From Leptospira meyeri (GTDB lineage: Bacteria > Spirochaetota > Leptospiria > Leptospirales > Leptospiraceae), in contig NZ_SORO01000001.1 in the NCBI RefSeq assembly GCF_004368965.1, positions 2,946,001 to 3,010,000 of the forward strand: 64,000 nucleotides of DNA, written 5' to 3'. Below the pieces are notes generated by a model, which saw only the letters and a list, made by a program, of their open reading frames with translations, was not told where the DNA came from and searched no databases. Below, piece after piece: positions 18,162 through 26,880 of the stretch. The stretch's first letter is position 1. Every line of letters begins with the position of its first letter. Both the position numbers and the translations under genes were made by a program.

Positions 18162-18749
18162 ATGGTTTTCTCAACTTTCCTCTCAGACTTAATTCTTTCC
18201 TTAGTTTCCTTGGCGATGGCTTACCGATTTGTCGGGAAGTCTTCCATTCCTTCTCGTTCCGCCTTGTATGGATTTGCCATCATTGGAATTTCCGCAGGGC
18301 TTGGTTCGATTCATTTTCTTGGCATCAATACACTGGATTCTATCTATCGTTTTTTTGTGGGTTTGTCGGGTTGTGTGGGTGTACCACTTTTGGGACTCGC
18401 CTTTTTTCACTTCACCTTTCGTTCTTTGTCGGAAAAAACTTTTTTCCTTTTCATCGTTGTCGCATTTCTTCTTTACTTAGCTTTTTCTTATCTTTATCCT
18501 TTGGGCATTTACTCGACAGTCGTGGGTGGAATTGCCATGTTCATCATCCTCATTAGTTCGCTTGTTCGTTTCCCGAGAAAATCAAATGCAGCGATTATGG
18601 GAATCATTGGTTCGGTTTTATTTATTGTGGCTGGTCTTGTGATTGGTACGAAGGGATCAACAGGTTCTTTACTGAACGTTGATATCTTTCATATCCTACT
18701 TGCAATTGCCAATTATTGTATCGCCGAGGGAATTCGCAAATTAAGCTAG
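18162..18749 (+). CDS. Small polytopic membrane protein
   Basis: 195 residues with six or so hydrophobic helices, including LVSLAMAYRFVG, SALYGFAIIGISAGLGSIHFLG and a C-terminal HILLAIANYCIAEGIRKL. The pattern (small loops, conserved Ser/Gly helices) resembles membrane sensor modules found before kinases, but it is free-standing. I do not recognise a named family. It lies between a PAS protein and a GAF-GGDEF protein on the same strand with gaps of 63 and 42 bases, so it may be the membrane partner of one of these. Confidence 0.65.
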   Translation: MVFSTFLSDLILSLVSLAMAYRFVGKSSIPSRSALYGFAIIGISAGLGSIHFLGINTLDSIYRFFVGLSGCVGVPLLGLAFFHFTFRSLSEKTFFLFIVVAFLLYLAFSYLYPLGIYSTVVGGIAMFIILISSLVRFPRKSNAAIMGIIGSVLFIVAGLVIGTKGSTGSLLNVDIFHILLAIANYCIAEGIRKLS

Positions 18750-18791
18750 ATTTAAATAGAGGAGTTTAGAATCTCTTTCGATAGAGTATTT

Positions 18792-19811
18792 ATGGAAAGC
18801 TCCTCTTCTGATTCAACATTAGAAAAAATACTAAAAATACAAACCGAGTTAACAGCTGCTAAACCAGATGTTCCTTATTTGTTAGATCGCATCACTCTCC
18901 GCGCCAAAGAGATTACTGGTTCTGAGGGTGCTGTTTTCGAACTTGTGGAAGGTGAAGATTTGGTTTACCGTGCGGCCAGTGGCAAAGCAGAAAACCAAAT
19001 TGGACTAAGATTACCCATGAAAGGTAGTTTTTCCGGCCTTAGCCTCCAGTCAAGATCCACGTTGTATTGTGTCGATTCCGAAGAGGATGATCGTGTCAAC
19101 CGTGAGGCATGTCGTGTTGTTGGCCTTCGGTCCATGATCGTTTTGCCTTTATTCTTTGATACAGAAGTATTAGGAGTGTTGAAGGTTTATAGTTCCAAAG
19201 TTGGATTTTATTCATCTAATGATGCACATGTGCTAAATATGTTATCTGGTGCAATGGCTGCCGTTTTACACAATGCATATCGTTGGGCGGAAAAAGAAAA
19301 AAGCCTCCAATCAATGGCATACCTAGCAAGCCATGATGCACTCACCGGTATTTACAATCGTTCTGCATTTTACGATTATTTAAGAAAGGGCCTTTCTAGC
19401 ATTTCAAACGATGGATCAACTTTAACGGTTGCTTTATTTGATTTGGATGGACTTAAAAAAATAAATGATGCCTACGGGCATGCTGCTGGAGATTTTTATA
19501 TTGCACAGTTTGCTCGGCGACTTTCACGTCTCATCCAAAACCAAGATATTTTGGCAAGGCTTGGAGGAGATGAATTCGGTTTGATCCTCATCCATAAGGA
19601 ATCCAAAGAATCTATTTTATATCGGTTGGAACAGACCAGAAACATGGTGGAAGTAGAAATTCAATTCGAAACAACCAAACTCCAAATCAAATCCAGTATA
19701 GGCATTTCCTTTTCTGCAGATGACGGAAATGAGCCTGAAACCTTGGTGGCAGTTGCAGATAGTCGTATGTACGAAAACAAACGGGAGCGAAAAAAAGGAG
19801 GAAATCGATAG
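18792..19811 (+). CDS. GAF-GGDEF diguanylate cyclase
   Basis: 339 residues. A GAF domain (~25-165) precedes a GGDEF domain (~175-335) with DALTGIYNRSAF, FDLDGLKKINDAYGHAAGD and the catalytic GGDEF at 258-262, all residues for GTP and metal in place. It should make cyclic di-GMP. The product-inhibition site that normally reads RxxD five residues ahead of the motif is Q249-N-Q-D252 here, so feedback inhibition at the primary I-site is probably lost. Soluble; the GAF ligand is unknown. Confidence 0.9.
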   Translation: MESSSSDSTLEKILKIQTELTAAKPDVPYLLDRITLRAKEITGSEGAVFELVEGEDLVYRAASGKAENQIGLRLPMKGSFSGLSLQSRSTLYCVDSEEDDRVNREACRVVGLRSMIVLPLFFDTEVLGVLKVYSSKVGFYSSNDAHVLNMLSGAMAAVLHNAYRWAEKEKSLQSMAYLASHDALTGIYNRSAFYDYLRKGLSSISNDGSTLTVALFDLDGLKKINDAYGHAAGDFYIAQFARRLSRLIQNQDILARLGGDEFGLILIHKESKESILYRLEQTRNMVEVEIQFETTKLQIKSSIGISFSADDGNEPETLVAVADSRMYENKRERKKGGNR

Positions 19812-19857
19812 CAGGTGGATCCGTTTCTGGGTTTGCATTTTTGTCTAACATAGACAA

Positions 19858-21105
19858 ATGAATTCCAATTCTCTCCTATTTTCCCCGTTCACTCTCCCTA
19901 ATGGTGTCACTTTGCCCAACCGGCTGATAAAAGCAGCAATGGAAGAAAATCTTTCTGATCCCAATTTAGAACCTGGCAAAGCTCTTTGGAATTTATATGA
20001 AACCTGGGCACATGGTGGAGTTGGGACAATGATCACGGGAAACGTAATGGTGGACCACAGAGCCATGACAGGACCTGGTGGTGTGGTTTTAGAGGAAGGC
20101 ACTCCCTTGGAAGGATTTCGAAAGTGGGCATCCAAAGCAAAAGTGGCAGGCGGAAAGATCATCATGCAGATCAACCATCCTGGTAGGCAAGTGTTGGCAA
20201 AGTTAGGTGGTGAAGTCTGGGCTCCTTCCGCTTTTGCAGTGGATATTGGAAAATTTTCCAAACTTTTAGGAAAACCCAGGGAAATGACAAAAACAGAAAT
20301 AGAGGAAACTATCCAAAGGTTTGCAAAGACCTCCCAGTTGGCTCTGGAATCAGGTTTTGATGGTGTGGAAATTCATGCGGCTCATGGATATTTGATCAGC
20401 CAATTTTTATCTCCTATTGCAAACCAAAGAAAGGACGAGTGGGGCGGTAGTTTAGAAAATCGATCTCGATTTTTGTTAGAGGTGATCCAAGCGGTTCGTA
20501 AAACGGTTAATCCAGATTTCATTGTTGCTGTAAAATTAAATTCTGCAGATTTTCAAAAAGGCGGATTTCAATTTCAGGATGCCAAAGAAGTAATTTCCAG
20601 AATACAGACGTTAGGTGTTGATTTCATTGAATTGTCTGGCGGAAATTATGAAGCTCCGGCTATGCAAGGAGAGACCCGGGATGGGTCAACCATTTCCAGA
20701 GAGGCATACTTTTTGGAATTTGCTAGTGAGGTTGCAAAAACAGCAACAGTTCCTATTTTAGTAACAGGCGGAATTCGTAGGAAACAAATCGCAGAATCGG
20801 TTTTGGTCTCGGGTGTTCCTCTTGTTGGTATTGCTACTGCTCTTGCCCTCAATCCCAATCTTCCAAATGACTGGAAAGAAGAGGAGAAACAAAAAAATCC
20901 AGTTTTGCCAGAACCAAACTGGAAATCGAAAACATTAAAAGGTTTGGCCAATATGGCAATGGTTCGTTACCAATTGAATCGATTGTCAGAAAATAAAAAA
21001 CCTACAATCAAAGTATCACCTATCATGCGACTTATGATGGATCAAATTCGTATGGTCCGTTTGACTAAACGATACCAAAAATGGATTCGTAATCACACTC
21101 GTTAA
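19858..21105 (+). CDS. NADH:flavin oxidoreductase (Old Yellow Enzyme family)
   Basis: 415 residues, FMN TIM barrel. Seen are [47 protein letters not shown] with the active-site His pair, [17 protein letters not shown] and VTGGIR for the FMN phosphate. About 60 C-terminal residues rich in basic and hydrophobic side chains follow the barrel. No Fe-S cluster domain is present, so it is the short, OYE-like form that reduces activated alkenes with NAD(P)H. Its TAA overlaps the stop of the convergent acr3 gene (shared TTAA). Confidence 0.88.
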   Translation: MNSNSLLFSPFTLPNGVTLPNRLIKAAMEENLSDPNLEPGKALWNLYETWAHGGVGTMITGNVMVDHRAMTGPGGVVLEEGTPLEGFRKWASKAKVAGGKIIMQINHPGRQVLAKLGGEVWAPSAFAVDIGKFSKLLGKPREMTKTEIEETIQRFAKTSQLALESGFDGVEIHAAHGYLISQFLSPIANQRKDEWGGSLENRSRFLLEVIQAVRKTVNPDFIVAVKLNSADFQKGGFQFQDAKEVISRIQTLGVDFIELSGGNYEAPAMQGETRDGSTISREAYFLEFASEVAKTATVPILVTGGIRRKQIAESVLVSGVPLVGIATALALNPNLPNDWKEEEKQKNPVLPEPNWKSKTLKGLANMAMVRYQLNRLSENKKPTIKVSPIMRLMMDQIRMVRLTKRYQKWIRNHTR

Positions 21106-22148
21106 GAAAGTTTGCCATTTTTCTTATAAAATCTTTCTCGAAATCCAATGGCAAATTTAACAAGTAAAATGAGGGCAGGCACTTCAATGAGAGGCCCAAT
21201 CACACCTACAAAGGCAGCTCCACTCTGGATTCCAAAAACACCAATGGCCACTGCGATCGCCAATTCAAAGTTATTCCCTGTTGCTGTAAAACTTACAGCA
21301 GCATTTTTTGAATAATCTACTCCTAATTTGTATCCGATCCAAAGGCTTAGAAAAAACATAATTCCAAAATACAAAAGTAGAGGGATTGCCACTCGAATCA
21401 CATCTTCGCTTAACTCAAAAATCATTTCACCTTTTAAGCTAAACATAACCATAATTGTAAATAATAGGGCTATAAGGGTTAAGGGCGAAATTTTAGGAAG
21501 GAACTTTGATTCATAGAAATCTTTCGTTCCAAATTTTTCGAAACCATACCTAGAAAGAAATCCGAGAAGAAAGGGAATTCCTAAATAGATGCCCACAGTT
21601 TCCGCAATATCTGAAATATGGATTGAGACTTCCGATCCAGATAAACCAAAATAAGGTGGTAAAATAGTTATGAATATATAAGCATAAAAACTATAGAAGA
21701 AAACCTGGAATATACTATTCAAAGCAACTAAGGCAGCTCCATACTCTCTGTCGCCCTCTGCTAAATCATTCCAAACAATCACCATCGCAATACAACGGGC
21801 AAGGCCAATTAGAATCAGGCCCGTTCTATATCCCGGCTCATCTCCCAAAAAAATAATCGCCAGAAAAAACATAAGGATAGGGCCTATCATCCAGTTGAGT
21901 AATAAAGAAAGTGTTAATAGTTTTCCATCCTTAAACACTTTTCCCATATCTTTATATTTTACTTTCGCAAGTGGAGGATACATCATAAGGATTAGCCCAA
22001 TTGCCAATGGGATATTGGTCGTTCCCAAGGAAAGAGTAGAAAATCCGGAAACAACCGAAGGAAAAAATTTTCCGATCAGTAATCCTATGATCATTGCTCC
22101 AAAGATCCAAAGAGTTAGAAATCTGTCTAAAAAAGATAATGCTTTCAC
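21102..22148 (-). CDS. acr3: Arsenite efflux transporter, ACR3 family
   Basis: 348 residues with ten hydrophobic helices. The ACR3 signature [19 protein letters not shown] contains the conserved Cys needed for arsenite transport; [21 protein letters not shown] and [13 protein letters not shown] are further family blocks. It exports As(III) across the cytoplasmic membrane. The start is GTG at 22148, directly abutting the stop of the DUF6428 gene, so translation is coupled. It is the last gene of the arsR-arsC-DUF6428-acr3 operon. Confidence 0.93.
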   Translation of the reverse strand: MKALSFLDRFLTLWIFGAMIIGLLIGKFFPSVVSGFSTLSLGTTNIPLAIGLILMMYPPLAKVKYKDMGKVFKDGKLLTLSLLLNWMIGPILMFFLAIIFLGDEPGYRTGLILIGLARCIAMVIVWNDLAEGDREYGAALVALNSIFQVFFYSFYAYIFITILPPYFGLSGSEVSIHISDIAETVGIYLGIPFLLGFLSRYGFEKFGTKDFYESKFLPKISPLTLIALLFTIMVMFSLKGEMIFELSEDVIRVAIPLLLYFGIMFFLSLWIGYKLGVDYSKNAAVSFTATGNNFELAIAVAIGVFGIQSGAAFVGVIGPLIEVPALILLVKFAIGFRERFYKKNGKLS

Positions 22149-22685
22149 TTAACAACAACCAACTGGTTCATTTGTATTTTCTTTTTGTTTTGGGGAACAA
22201 CATGTAGATCTTGAATTTTCTAATTTAGGAAAGGTGGAAACATCTTTGGGAAGTCCACAACTTGCTGAAGCTTTGCATTCTGTTTTTCCATCTTGTAATT
22301 GAATGAGAAGAGAATTTCCCATTGGGATCATTTCTGATACAAAGTATTGTCGCATTGCCGATTTTTGATTTCCAAATTCAATGCGTAAAATTGCATTTGA
22401 AGGTATCTCCATTGCATTCGTTACTTTTTTGATTATGGAATTTATCTTTGATAGAGTCAAAGATTCCGTATCTTCTTCTATTTTTGGCTCTAATACTTGC
22501 AAAATAATTTCTGTCCAAGAATCAGATTTCCCGCCACAATCGACGGATGTAATGTTTGCTAATTTGAACTCGGTAATATGGTAATTAGGGAATATTGTTT
22601 GATTTTCCCCGTATTGAAAATTTAAATGAAGTTCAGGATACATATCCAAATTCGTTATCAAATCATTCCAGGTGAGTGTTTTCAT
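22149..22685 (-). CDS. DUF6428-type protein of the ars operon with Cys-rich tail
   Basis: 178 residues, soluble. An N-terminal domain (~1-110) begins TWNDLITNLDMYPELHLNFQYG and looks like the DUF6428 proteins found next to arsenic genes. The C-terminal part holds ECKASASCG and ends with two vicinal Cys pairs (TCCSPK and GCC), well placed to bind As(III) or another soft metal. A good TAGGAG ribosome binding site lies ten bases after arsC. Its location between arsC and acr3 argues for a role in handling reduced arsenic, possibly as a chaperone to the pump; that role is inference. Confidence 0.75.
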   Translation of the reverse strand: MKTLTWNDLITNLDMYPELHLNFQYGENQTIFPNYHITEFKLANITSVDCGGKSDSWTEIILQVLEPKIEEDTESLTLSKINSIIKKVTNAMEIPSNAILRIEFGNQKSAMRQYFVSEMIPMGNSLLIQLQDGKTECKASASCGLPKDVSTFPKLENSRSTCCSPKQKENTNEPVGCC

Positions 22686-22694
22686 TTTTTTCTC

Positions 22695-23117
22695 CTATAA
22701 TTCGTTGTTTACAAAAGATTCGCAGTAATTTCGAATCTCTTCTCTTGTTTTCGCAAATGCAGCCTTCACTTCTTCTTCTGTTCCTAGTAATTTTGAAGGA
22801 TCGGAAAAGTTATGATGAAATCGTTTGGCATTACTTGGAAAATAGGGACAATTCTCTTTCGCATGGTCACAAACAGTAATGATAAAATCAAACGGGATGT
22901 CTTTGTACTCGTTGATATGATTCGAAGTATGATTTGATATATCAATTCCCACATCTTGCATAGTCGCAATGGCTTTGGGATTGACACCGTGGGTTTCTAT
23001 CCCCGCGCTATAAACATTGGCTTTGTCCTTTGCATAAAACTGCATCCAACCTTCTGCGATTTGGCTTCTGCAGCTATTCCCTGTACAAAGGATTAAAATA
23101 TTTTTTGTTTTACTCAC
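22695..23117 (-). CDS. arsC: Arsenate reductase, thioredoxin-coupled low-molecular-weight phosphatase type
   Basis: 140 residues from the GTG at 23117, which overlaps the end of arsR by eight bases and has AAGGAAG nine bases upstream; a longer frame upstream lies inside arsR and is rejected. The P-loop is C11-T-G-N-S-C16-R-S, with the redox pair C83 and C90 (VCDHAKENC) and the acid Asp106-Pro. This is the B. subtilis-type enzyme that reduces arsenate to arsenite with thioredoxin. Its product is exported by the ACR3 pump two genes downstream. Confidence 0.93.
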   Translation of the reverse strand: MSKTKNILILCTGNSCRSQIAEGWMQFYAKDKANVYSAGIETHGVNPKAIATMQDVGIDISNHTSNHINEYKDIPFDFIITVCDHAKENCPYFPSNAKRFHHNFSDPSKLLGTEEEVKAAFAKTREEIRNYCESFVNNEL

Positions 23118-23457
23118 AACAGCTTCCTTTTTGTTTATTTTGATATTTTTGGATCGATTGGATATGCTCTGAAAGTTCTTCATAGGCCTTCGAGAGATTT
23201 TCCCAATGGACACAGTAACAAGAGGAGGTTCCCTCCACTTCCCCTTTCACGAGTCCACCTTCTTTTAATTCCTTTAGATGTTGAGAAACAGTCGACTGTG
23301 CCAGTGGCAGGATTTCGACGATCTCTCCACAAACGCAAGTTTGTCGGTTTGCCAATACCTCCAAAATCGCAAGCCTTGCTGGATGAGAGAGAAGTTTGGC
23401 GAAGGAGGCAATCCTTTGGATATTCTCTGGGAATTCTGTTTTTTTGTTTAAGGCCAT
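23110..23457 (-). CDS. arsR: Arsenic-responsive ArsR repressor
   Basis: 115 residues. Winged helix with HPARLAILEVLANRQ and STVSQHLKELKEGGLV. The arsenite site of type ArsR is present as T40-C41-V-C43-G-E on helix 3, with more Cys at C80 and C82 and a vicinal C113-C114 at the tail. It should repress the operon until As(III) or Sb(III) binds. First gene of the ars operon, with an inverted repeat directly upstream of its ATG. Confidence 0.92.
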   Translation of the reverse strand: MALNKKTEFPENIQRIASFAKLLSHPARLAILEVLANRQTCVCGEIVEILPLAQSTVSQHLKELKEGGLVKGEVEGTSSCYCVHWENLSKAYEELSEHIQSIQKYQNKQKGSCCE

Positions 23458-23462
23458 AGTAT

Positions 23463-23478
23463 ATCGTAAATATACGAT
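23463..23478. promoter_or_regulatory. Putative ArsR operator
   Basis: Perfect inverted repeat ATCGTA (23463-23468), four bases, TACGAT (23473-23478), five bases upstream of the arsR start on the minus strand. Size and place suit an ArsR site; not tested. Confidence 0.6.
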
Positions 23479-23552
23479 TAATCTTCCGTCCTGATTGCGT
23501 CAAGGCGAAATTTTACTTGGTTGAGCTGGTTTGAGGTTTCGAGAGGGAGCTA

Positions 23553-23569
23553 CCCTGGAAATTCCAGGG
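23553..23569. repeat. 17-base palindrome
   Basis: CCCTGGAA, one A, TTCCAGGG: eight-base arms around a single centre. It lies between the stop of the secreted protein gene and arsR. There is no T run after it on either strand, so it may be an operator or a Rho-type stem rather than a classical terminator. Confidence 0.45.
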
Positions 23570-23616
23570 AGTTTCGATTGGTAGTAAATTGATCTCGGAA
23601 AAAACGGTGATGTGTT

Positions 23617-24429
23617 TTATAATCCCGAACTGTCCGGAATGACAACGGGTTCATCCGAACTAGGGGTATCCGGTTTGACATCTGCTGGGGTGTAACCGCT
23701 GTCATTTTGTGAGGGTTTGGTTCGATTGTCCCATTCTGCAGGATTTGGTTTTTTATTTCCTTCTACAGAAAACAACCAACCCTCATCTTGTTTGTTCACA
23801 GCGCCTTGTTCATGAGGATAAGAGTCAATGGGTCTTATGGTAATGGAGACGTATTGAATGATGCGTTCATCTTTGATTGGATCTAAATGCGCCAAACTAT
23901 CGTTCCGCCATCTGTTTTTGCTGCGAGATTCTCTACGAAAACTCTTCATCACTAGATCTAGATCTTTAGAGTATTTTGCAAAAAGTGATCTAGGTGTTTT
24001 TGCCTGAATTACATAATACAATCCACCCTTTCTATGAAACAAAAATCGATTGGAAACCAATTGTTTTTGTTCTGTATAGTGTAACACAACAAAGACGGAT
24101 TCATCAAAACCAGCAATTTCGTTTTCCAAAACTTTTTCGCGAACTAACTTTAAGTCAGGATATTTTGTTAAAAATGTATCTACTGTTTCTTCGATAAATC
24201 GATCGATATCGTAATCCTTCGTTCTTCGAGCAACATCAATTTGTAAGATTGCTTCTCGATTTGTTTTAGAAAACTGAATACGGACTGTATCTGGATATCG
24301 CAAAACGGACTTTGCCCAGCCCCTTGGATACTCAAATGCAAAACTCAAAGAATCTTCAATCCAAGTTGCTGCATCCAAATGAGAAAGAGTAAGACATAAT
24401 AAAACTAATACGCAAAGTCGCTTTTTCAT
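23617..24429 (-). CDS. Secreted PsbP/DUF1795-like protein
   Basis: 270 residues. Signal peptide MKKRLCVLVLLCLTLSHLDA with cleavage before ATWIED; periplasmic. The domain at ~22-175 (DSLSFAFEYPRGWAKS, DTVRIQFSK, AGFDESVFVVLHYTEQKQ, YYVIQAKTPRSLFAKYSKDLDLVMKSF) has the layout of PsbP-like or DUF1795 proteins. A hydrophilic tail rich in Pro, Asp and Ser follows (~210-270), probably disordered. Function unknown. It sits about 160 bases upstream of arsR on the same strand but is separated by a palindrome and the ars promoter. Confidence 0.7.
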   Translation of the reverse strand: MKKRLCVLVLLCLTLSHLDAATWIEDSLSFAFEYPRGWAKSVLRYPDTVRIQFSKTNREAILQIDVARRTKDYDIDRFIEETVDTFLTKYPDLKLVREKVLENEIAGFDESVFVVLHYTEQKQLVSNRFLFHRKGGLYYVIQAKTPRSLFAKYSKDLDLVMKSFRRESRSKNRWRNDSLAHLDPIKDERIIQYVSITIRPIDSYPHEQGAVNKQDEGWLFSVEGNKKPNPAEWDNRTKPSQNDSGYTPADVKPDTPSSDEPVVIPDSSGL

Positions 24430-24458
24430 ATTTAGAATATCGGCCCCCCATACCTTGA

Positions 24459-25421
24459 TTATTGATAGTCCGCGAGTCCTTTTCGTAAATCTCGTTCTGG
24501 AAAAAATCCTAAATTTTCAAAGGATTCGGAATCATAAATGGCCACCGATTCCAAAAGTGGTTGGAGGGGAGAACCGTGAAATGGTTTTCTCCTTAGAAAG
24601 GACACCGATCGAAGAAAGAATTCAACAAATTTAGACCAGATCCCTCCGACCGGTATGGGAAAAAGAAAACCATTCACAATCCCTAATTCCTGAAATGTTT
24701 TTACAACTTGGTTTACAGTCACAAACTCGGGATGGGAAAACACATAAACAGGTTTTGGCGGTTTTCCATTTAATGTTTGTTTTGTCCATATGGTGAGAGC
24801 TTTTGCTGCATCTTCAATGTGTAGGAGGGACTTTTTGCGATTGGAAGAAATATAAGGATATATTCTTAGTTTGGTTAATGAACGTAGTTTGGAGATAAAA
24901 CTTTTTGTTCCTTTTCCATAGATACTTGCCAATCGAAATATGGAATATGGTTTTCCTGAATTGAGTATATAGTTTTCAGCCATGGCTTTTGTTTTTGCAT
25001 AAATGGTTTCCCCCATTCGTTCGCTGCTAATAGCTAAATTTATTTCTTTGGATCCGTAAACAGAAACAGAACTCACAAAACCAAAGTGGGGGACATTTTT
25101 TGATTTTGCAAATTCGACAAGTAACTTTGTTGAATTAACGTTGATTTGGTGGTAAATATCTTCTGTGACTTTGGCACCAGATACAACAGCGGCTAAATGA
25201 AGGATTAAGTCTAAAGATTCTGGAATTAATAATTCTTCTTGGTTACTTATTTTTGAAAGATCCCTTTCATAGAACTTAAAATTTTTATGGAAACGAATGG
25301 AGTCTGGGAAACTGGCATAGTTTTTCCCAATGGCAATGATTTTATACTCATCGATCAATCCTTTCAGTAGTTCTTTTCCAAGAACTCCACTTCCTCCCGT
25401 AATGAGAATTGTTTTTGTCAT
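24459..25421 (-). CDS. NAD-dependent epimerase/dehydratase (extended SDR)
   Basis: 320 residues from the ATG at 25421, whose first bases overlap the previous stop (ATGA); the eight extra upstream residues in the same frame are unlikely to be used. TGGSGVLGKELLKG is the NAD-binding loop, DLILHLAAVV and SSVSVYGS carry strand 4 and the catalytic Ser, and the active-site Tyr and Lys are in YAKTKAMAE. SIFRLASIYGKGTKS is typical of nucleotide-sugar epimerases. Sugar substrate unknown. Translationally coupled to the DUF445 gene, suggesting an envelope role. Confidence 0.85.
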   Translation of the reverse strand: MTKTILITGGSGVLGKELLKGLIDEYKIIAIGKNYASFPDSIRFHKNFKFYERDLSKISNQEELLIPESLDLILHLAAVVSGAKVTEDIYHQINVNSTKLLVEFAKSKNVPHFGFVSSVSVYGSKEINLAISSERMGETIYAKTKAMAENYILNSGKPYSIFRLASIYGKGTKSFISKLRSLTKLRIYPYISSNRKKSLLHIEDAAKALTIWTKQTLNGKPPKPVYVFSHPEFVTVNQVVKTFQELGIVNGFLFPIPVGGIWSKFVEFFLRSVSFLRRKPFHGSPLQPLLESVAIYDSESFENLGFFPERDLRKGLADYQ

Positions 25422-26638
25422 ACGATAAACACCATTTGAAACCAACCGACCATAGCACCGAGTGCGGCACCGACTAAGATTAACAATAATTCATCTTCTT
25501 GGAATGCAGACATAAGTATAGACTCAAATTCCTTGGGAGGAAGGGCTGACATCCGATCTCCCATCATCTTCTCTATCTCCAAAGCTTCTCCTAGATACGC
25601 CTCAAGATGAAAAGATTTTTCTACTGCATTGTCTGCCATTGCGATGGCAATTCTTTCTTTTGCAGCATCAAACTCTTCAATTTTACCTGCTGCGAAAAGT
25701 GCCGGTTTTGCAAGGAAAGTGATTGTATCGACATGAGAAATTACTTCCTTGCGAATGATGTTGATGATATCTGCAGATGCCTTTCCAAAAATAAGTTCAG
25801 ATAAAATATTTTTTGGGGTAAGAATTTTTTCACTCACCAGTTTTGCATAGAGTCTAGAAACTTCGGATTGTCTTTTTAAAAACAAACCTTGGTAAGTAAA
25901 AATACCTAAAAACTTTTTTGGTAATAGAGGTCGAAAGATCATTTCTAATGCAAGGTAGTTGGTTAGATAACCAACAATTACTCCTTGGATGGGAAGAGTC
26001 CAAACCAAAGGAAAATAAATCATAAATATCATTTGTACAAGGCCGAGTAAAAATCCAAAGTAAAATCCAGACCTTTCGATAAAGCGAAACTCTGGAGCGC
26101 CAACCTCTTTAAAAAGTTCTACTACAAGACCAACATTATTGCCGGAAAGTTTTTTTAAAACCAATGCCTTTACATCAAATAAAGAATCAATATCCTTTTG
26201 GAGTTTTCGAATCACTTTTCGGATGGTCACTCCGCTTTCACGTCTTACCTTGTGGTAAATTTCTTCCCGAACCACTTCCGGAATCAAATCCCAAAGTTTT
26301 GGATCCAAACTATCCGAAAATTCCTTCATCGTATAACGAATGCTAGACTCAAGTGCCGGTAAAAATACGAATTCTGCTTTTTTGGGATCTACTTTTAAAA
26401 ATACTTCTTTGATGTTGAGAAGACGTTCCGTGATGACATCAACGGACTTGCTTGCCATTTTATGAGCCTTTCTGGGAATGATGCCCTGCCATCCTAAATA
26501 GGGAGGGAATCCGACAAATTGGATCGGATAGAAGGTCATTTTGAGTGCGAGCCAGTTGGTCACCCAACCCACAAACCCATAAGTGAAGGGAATCATGAGG
26601 AGCTTCCATTGTTCTGGTGTTAACCAATTCTCCCACAT
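25418..26638 (-). CDS. DUF445 membrane protein
   Basis: 406 residues. It has paired short hydrophobic segments typical of DUF445/YheB: an N-terminal FTYGFVGWVTNWLALKMTF, a central FGFLLGLVQMIFMIYFPLVW with VIVGYLTNYLALEMIF, and a C-terminal GAALGAMVGWFQMVF. The repeated G-x-x-T-N-W/Y-L-A-L-x-M motif is the family hallmark. Between them lie long amphipathic helices. Function of the family is unknown; it may be associated with the envelope. The last bases overlap the epimerase start. Confidence 0.85.
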   Translation of the reverse strand: MWENWLTPEQWKLLMIPFTYGFVGWVTNWLALKMTFYPIQFVGFPPYLGWQGIIPRKAHKMASKSVDVITERLLNIKEVFLKVDPKKAEFVFLPALESSIRYTMKEFSDSLDPKLWDLIPEVVREEIYHKVRRESGVTIRKVIRKLQKDIDSLFDVKALVLKKLSGNNVGLVVELFKEVGAPEFRFIERSGFYFGFLLGLVQMIFMIYFPLVWTLPIQGVIVGYLTNYLALEMIFRPLLPKKFLGIFTYQGLFLKRQSEVSRLYAKLVSEKILTPKNILSELIFGKASADIINIIRKEVISHVDTITFLAKPALFAAGKIEEFDAAKERIAIAMADNAVEKSFHLEAYLGEALEIEKMMGDRMSALPPKEFESILMSAFQEDELLLILVGAALGAMVGWFQMVFIV

Positions 26639-26758
26639 ATTCCGCTAAGAGTAGGCTAAAAAAAGGGGGCCGAGGGCAATCGAAATTCCTTTCTCGGGCT
26701 ATTTTTCCCTAGGATTCGTTAATTTTGTTCATTTTTTGCCGATACCCCTAAAAAAGAT

Positions 26759-26787
26759 TTGCATTCTGTACGGAAACAGACTACAAA
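26759..26787 (+). promoter_or_regulatory. Sigma70-like promoter of the large lipoprotein gene
   Basis: TTGCAT, a 17-base spacer, then TACAAA, giving a leader of about 90 bases before the ATG at 26881. The spacer holds a TCTGT/ACAGA inverted repeat. Pattern match only. Confidence 0.4.
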
Positions 26788-26880
26788 TGGTACACTTTGG
26801 TGAGATTTAGGTATTTCCCGAAGTGCATTTGAAAGACTGTGGTTCTGCCACAAAGCGAATTTGATTAGAGGGTAAAGTCT

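Noticed and set aside
23118..23213. Extended N-terminus for arsC
   Set aside because: It lies inside arsR, and the GTG at 23117 has AAGGAAG at the right distance and gives the normal family start.
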